Shown piece by piece: positions 13,089-15,409 of a DNA stretch of 15,409 bases. Location of the stretch: the NCBI GenBank assembly GCA_023436395.1, contig JAEZJJ010000071.1, forward strand, positions 1 to 15,409. Direction: 5' to 3'. This DNA is from Bacillota bacterium. Its GTDB lineage: Bacteria > Bacillota > Clostridia > Lachnospirales > Cellulosilyticaceae. The notes beneath the pieces are model-generated. The model was not told the origin of the DNA and searched no databases. It was given only the letters and a program-made list of their open reading frames with translations. The translations under genes were made by a program, and so were the position numbers. Every line of letters starts with the position of its first letter. The stretch's first letter is position 1.

Positions 13089-15409
13089 AGAGGATGGTAA
13101 CGAAGCACCTATCCTATGGCGTGTCATGGGAGTAGAGGGTGAAAAGGTAACCTTATTAAGTGATAAAATACTAGAATATAGACAGTATAATGGGAGTTGG
13201 GATCATAAAAACTGGTCAGAATCAGATATTTGTAAGTATCTTAATAGTAAAGATACTTATGCAGACACAGGATTTTTAACGACAGCCTTTACCCCACAAG
13301 AACAAGGGTATATTGAAACTTATAGCACGGTACGGGAACAAGTTAAAGGATCTAGCTATACCATTATACCAGATCAGAAAATTGTATTACCCTCTTTTGA
13401 TGAAGTTACAACGGGTGGAGCTTATGGATTTAATGATAATGATAGCAGAAAAGCTTACGATGCGGAGGGCTACAATAACAAGTGGTGGCTCCGGTCTCCG
13501 GTTATCTGGAGCACTGTGATATCTGTGGAAGCAAATGGCGACATTATGAACCCTATCAACGGGTCCACGGATGTGGACGTCAACTTAGGTGTTCGTCCCG
13601 CTTTAAAACTAAATCTGTCCTCTGTGCTCTTTACATCTGATGCACAAGGAAGTGGGAAGAAGTCCACGACGGCAAATAGCCAATTAGCATCGGTAGCATC
13701 TTCTACAAATAATCAAAAACTAACATGCATAGACCGATCAGGACAAAGGGTAAGTATAGGTAAGACAGCGTTTAACTACATAAAAGGGCAGGAAACAGAA
13801 ATCGAGATAAGCTACTCAGATGCTACAACAGGCACAAATCAATACCTCTCAGCAATGATTACAGATAAAAATGGTGTTCTAAAATATTATGGGGTTATCA
13901 AAGATTTGTCAGCTTCAAGTTCTCCATCAGGTACTGCAAAGGTAACAATCCCATCAGACTTTGATAGTAACAAGTACGATCTGAAGATATTTACAGAACA
14001 AATCAAGTCTGAGTGTTTAACAGACTATGCAAGTGAGCCAGTAGAATTAAAGCTAACAGAATATGAATATAGCATAACTTATTATCTAGATGGAGGAACA
14101 CAAGAAGCAAATGCACCAAGTGGATATAACTATGGACAAGAGATAACATTACCAACACCAACCAAGGAAGGGTATAACTTTAGGGGATGGTATACAGATA
14201 AAGACTTTACACAAGGTCCAGTAAGTGCAATAGGAGCAAAAGATACAGGTAACAAAGTATACTGGGCAAAATGGACAATACCAGAAGCCCCCGTTATTAC
14301 AACAACTAGCTTACCAAATGGCACTGTAGGGGCAAGTTATAGCCAAACACTTACAGCAACAGGAGATACACCCATTACATGGTCTGTTAGTGGCACATTG
14401 CCAGTAGGCTTGAGCCTTAATAGTAGCACTGGAGAAATAAGTGGCACGCCAACAGCAGCAGGCAAAGCATCATTTACCATCAAAGCAAGTAACGGCGTAG
14501 ACCCAGCTGCAACAAGAGCACTAAGTATTACAGTGGATGCAGTGCCGGTAATAGCTTATACGGTAAGCTTTAATAGTAATGGTGGCAATACAATAAGCTC
14601 AATCACAGATATTCCTTTAAATAAAACCATTACTCTGCCAACACCCATTAGAGCAAATTATCGTTTTGAGGGTTGGTATGAAGGAAACGTACAGTATACG
14701 AGCAGTACACTTATTACAAAAAGTGTAACACTTGTAGCAAAATGGAATTATATAGGGACAAGTAGTGGAGGGAACTCAGGAGGGAACTCAGGAGGTAGTA
14801 CGACAAGCACTGCACAAAAAACCACAAAAGAGCGCATTGCAAGTTTATCCTCTTCTCAAAAACAAGCTGTAGCAAATTACTTTAAGGAAGAACTTCCTTA
14901 TACAACAATGAATCCTTCTTTTGCAGAACAAGCATTAAAAGGATTAACAGATAAACAATTTACAGATGCGCAGGTTAAAGAAATTTTAGGTGATAAGGCG
15001 TTACTTAAAGAGCTAGGCATTGAGAGTCATATAGCCATTAGTCTAATAGATTTAAAGCCAATAGCCCATGCCACTTTCACCGATGTGGCAACCAACCACT
15101 GGGCATATGAAGCGATTAAAGAAGCCGCAGCTCTTGGCCTTGTGGCAGGTATGCCAGATGGCAGCTTTGCCCCAAGTAGTCCGCTTCAAGTAGCAGACAC
15201 CTTTACTTTCTTAGACAGAGTTTTACTCTTAAATGATATAAACGGCATGAAGCTTCCAAGAAGTACGGTAGAAAAGTATCTGACTAATAAAGAGCACTGG
15301 GCATTTGCCTCTATGGCATCCATCGCTTCAAAGCTTAGTGAAGCTACTTTAAAGACCATTAGTGAGCTTGGTGACAAACCCCTATCAAGAGAACTTCTTA
15401 CACAAGTGC
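12925..15409 (+). CDS. DGR target: secreted SLH-anchored surface protein with C-type-lectin-like variable domain (runs off the window)
   Basis: The frame is open for 828 codons from GTG 12925 to the edge; GGGAGAGG (12911-12918) supports this start. Residues 1-28 are a signal peptide ending VKVKA. Residues about 35-235 are a DUF6273/formylglycine-enzyme-like (C-type lectin) domain, containing ILWRVMGVEG, WWLRSP and GVRPALKLN; the variable repeat covers residues 182-226. Then come a beta-rich region, an InlB-type B repeat (383-450, with GYNFRGWYTDKDF and YWAKW), a putative Ig/cadherin-like module (455-537, LPVGLSLNSSTGEISGTP), and a second B repeat (545-607). A GGNSGGNSGG linker and an SLH domain from 716 (FTDVATNHWAYEAIKEAA) follow, with a likely second SLH start at about 790 (HWAFASM). 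It is probably exported, fixed to the wall by SLH and displays the variable domain outward. The ligand is unknown. The 3' end lies outside the window. Confidence 0.88.
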   Translation, partial: MRKKMSLLLGLTMIMSLLPMQLSVKVKAETTPSVTLGGTSQITTGAAIYFGKHTKEDGNEAPILWRVMGVEGEKVTLLSDKILEYRQYNGSWDHKNWSESDICKYLNSKDTYADTGFLTTAFTPQEQGYIETYSTVREQVKGSSYTIIPDQKIVLPSFDEVTTGGAYGFNDNDSRKAYDAEGYNNKWWLRSPVIWSTVISVEANGDIMNPINGSTDVDVNLGVRPALKLNLSSVLFTSDAQGSGKKSTTANSQLASVASSTNNQKLTCIDRSGQRVSIGKTAFNYIKGQETEIEISYSDATTGTNQYLSAMITDKNGVLKYYGVIKDLSASSSPSGTAKVTIPSDFDSNKYDLKIFTEQIKSECLTDYASEPVELKLTEYEYSITYYLDGGTQEANAPSGYNYGQEITLPTPTKEGYNFRGWYTDKDFTQGPVSAIGAKDTGNKVYWAKWTIPEAPVITTTSLPNGTVGASYSQTLTATGDTPITWSVSGTLPVGLSLNSSTGEISGTPTAAGKASFTIKASNGVDPAATRALSITVDAVPVIAYTVSFNSNGGNTISSITDIPLNKTITLPTPIRANYRFEGWYEGNVQYTSSTLITKSVTLVAKWNYIGTSSGGNSGGNSGGSTTSTAQKTTKERIASLSSSQKQAVANYFKEELPYTTMNPSFAEQALKGLTDKQFTDAQVKEILGDKALLKELGIESHIAISLIDLKPIAHATFTDVATNHWAYEAIKEAAALGLVAGMPDGSFAPSSPLQVADTFTFLDRVLLLNDINGMKLPRSTVEKYLTNKEHWAFASMASIASKLSEATLKTISELGDKPLSRELLTQV
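13468..13602 (+). repeat. DGR variable repeat (VR)
   Basis: This 135-base segment inside the target gene is homologous to the TR at 12339-12461. Both 19-base ends are identical, and the 3' end GGTGTTCGTCCCGCT is the GC-rich part expected to act as the mutagenic-homing initiation site. Between the ends TR has Asn codons where VR has Ile, Trp, Ser, Thr, Val and others. VR is 12 bases longer, and several differences are not at adenines, so it is not a simple recent product of this TR. Confidence 0.82.
14761..14800 (+). repeat. Short tandem repeat coding for a Gly/Ser/Asn linker
   Basis: GGAGGGAACTCA is repeated in tandem within the surface-protein gene, coding GGNS twice. It forms a flexible spacer between the repeat modules and the SLH anchor, and it could change copy number by slippage. 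Confidence 0.7.

Noticed and set aside
13313..13519. 68-codon plus-strand frame over the variable domain
   Set aside because: It is out of frame with the long secreted protein that shows clear domains, so it is a shadow.
1..15409. CRISPR array, tRNA or rRNA genes
   Set aside because: I saw no regularly spaced repeats and no tRNA or rRNA signatures on either strand by eye; a covariance scan was not possible.

Overview
The window is AT-rich DNA from a low-GC Gram-positive anaerobe, most likely a member of the Clostridia (Lachnospirales or relatives). The evidence is strong AGGAGG-type ribosome sites, an FtsW/PBP pair of clostridial type, a glutamate dehydrogenase of the clostridial hexameric type, and a surface protein carrying S-layer homology (SLH) and InlB-like repeats. 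No species can be fixed from the sequence alone.

Positions 1-9920 are mostly ordinary chromosome. They hold the last codons of an upstream gene, an FtsW/RodA/SpoVE glycosyltransferase coupled to a class B penicillin-binding protein (46-2914, closed by a strong terminator), and a RelB/DinJ-type antitoxin whose toxin has shrunk to six codons (3137-3426). Next comes glutamate dehydrogenase behind a near-consensus promoter (3672-4958). A 1042-residue protein follows that joins a sensor-like N-terminus, a PPDK/PEP-synthase ATP-grasp domain and a C-terminal nucleotidyltransferase domain (5162-8290). A LysR regulator (minus strand) lies divergent from a small protein of unknown function (8414-9920).

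From 9921 the window becomes accessory DNA: gene-poor, rich in hairpins and full of broken genes. It contains an IS3-like end fragment, a Phd/YefM antitoxin with a ParE/RelE-type toxin whose last strand is frameshifted, and a frameshifted small helix-turn-helix gene of the kind carried by conjugative elements.

The main discovery is a diversity-generating retroelement (DGR) at 11902-15409. In order it has a frameshifted avd accessory gene, an AAC-rich template repeat (TR, 12339-12461), the C-terminal stump of the DGR reverse transcriptase (12657 to about 12915), and a large secreted target protein that is open from 12925 past the window end. The target carries the variable repeat (VR, 13468-13602) in an N-terminal DUF6273/C-type-lectin-like domain. 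Behind this come Ig-like and InlB-like repeats and an SLH cell-wall anchor. TR and VR share 19 identical bases at each end and differ strongly between.

The catalytic core of the reverse transcriptase is absent here and avd is broken. The cassette therefore looks like a fossil, or one that depends on an enzyme supplied from elsewhere, while the displayed protein still appears intact. Several of the frameshifts fall in homopolymer runs, so sequencing error must be excluded before the genes are called dead.
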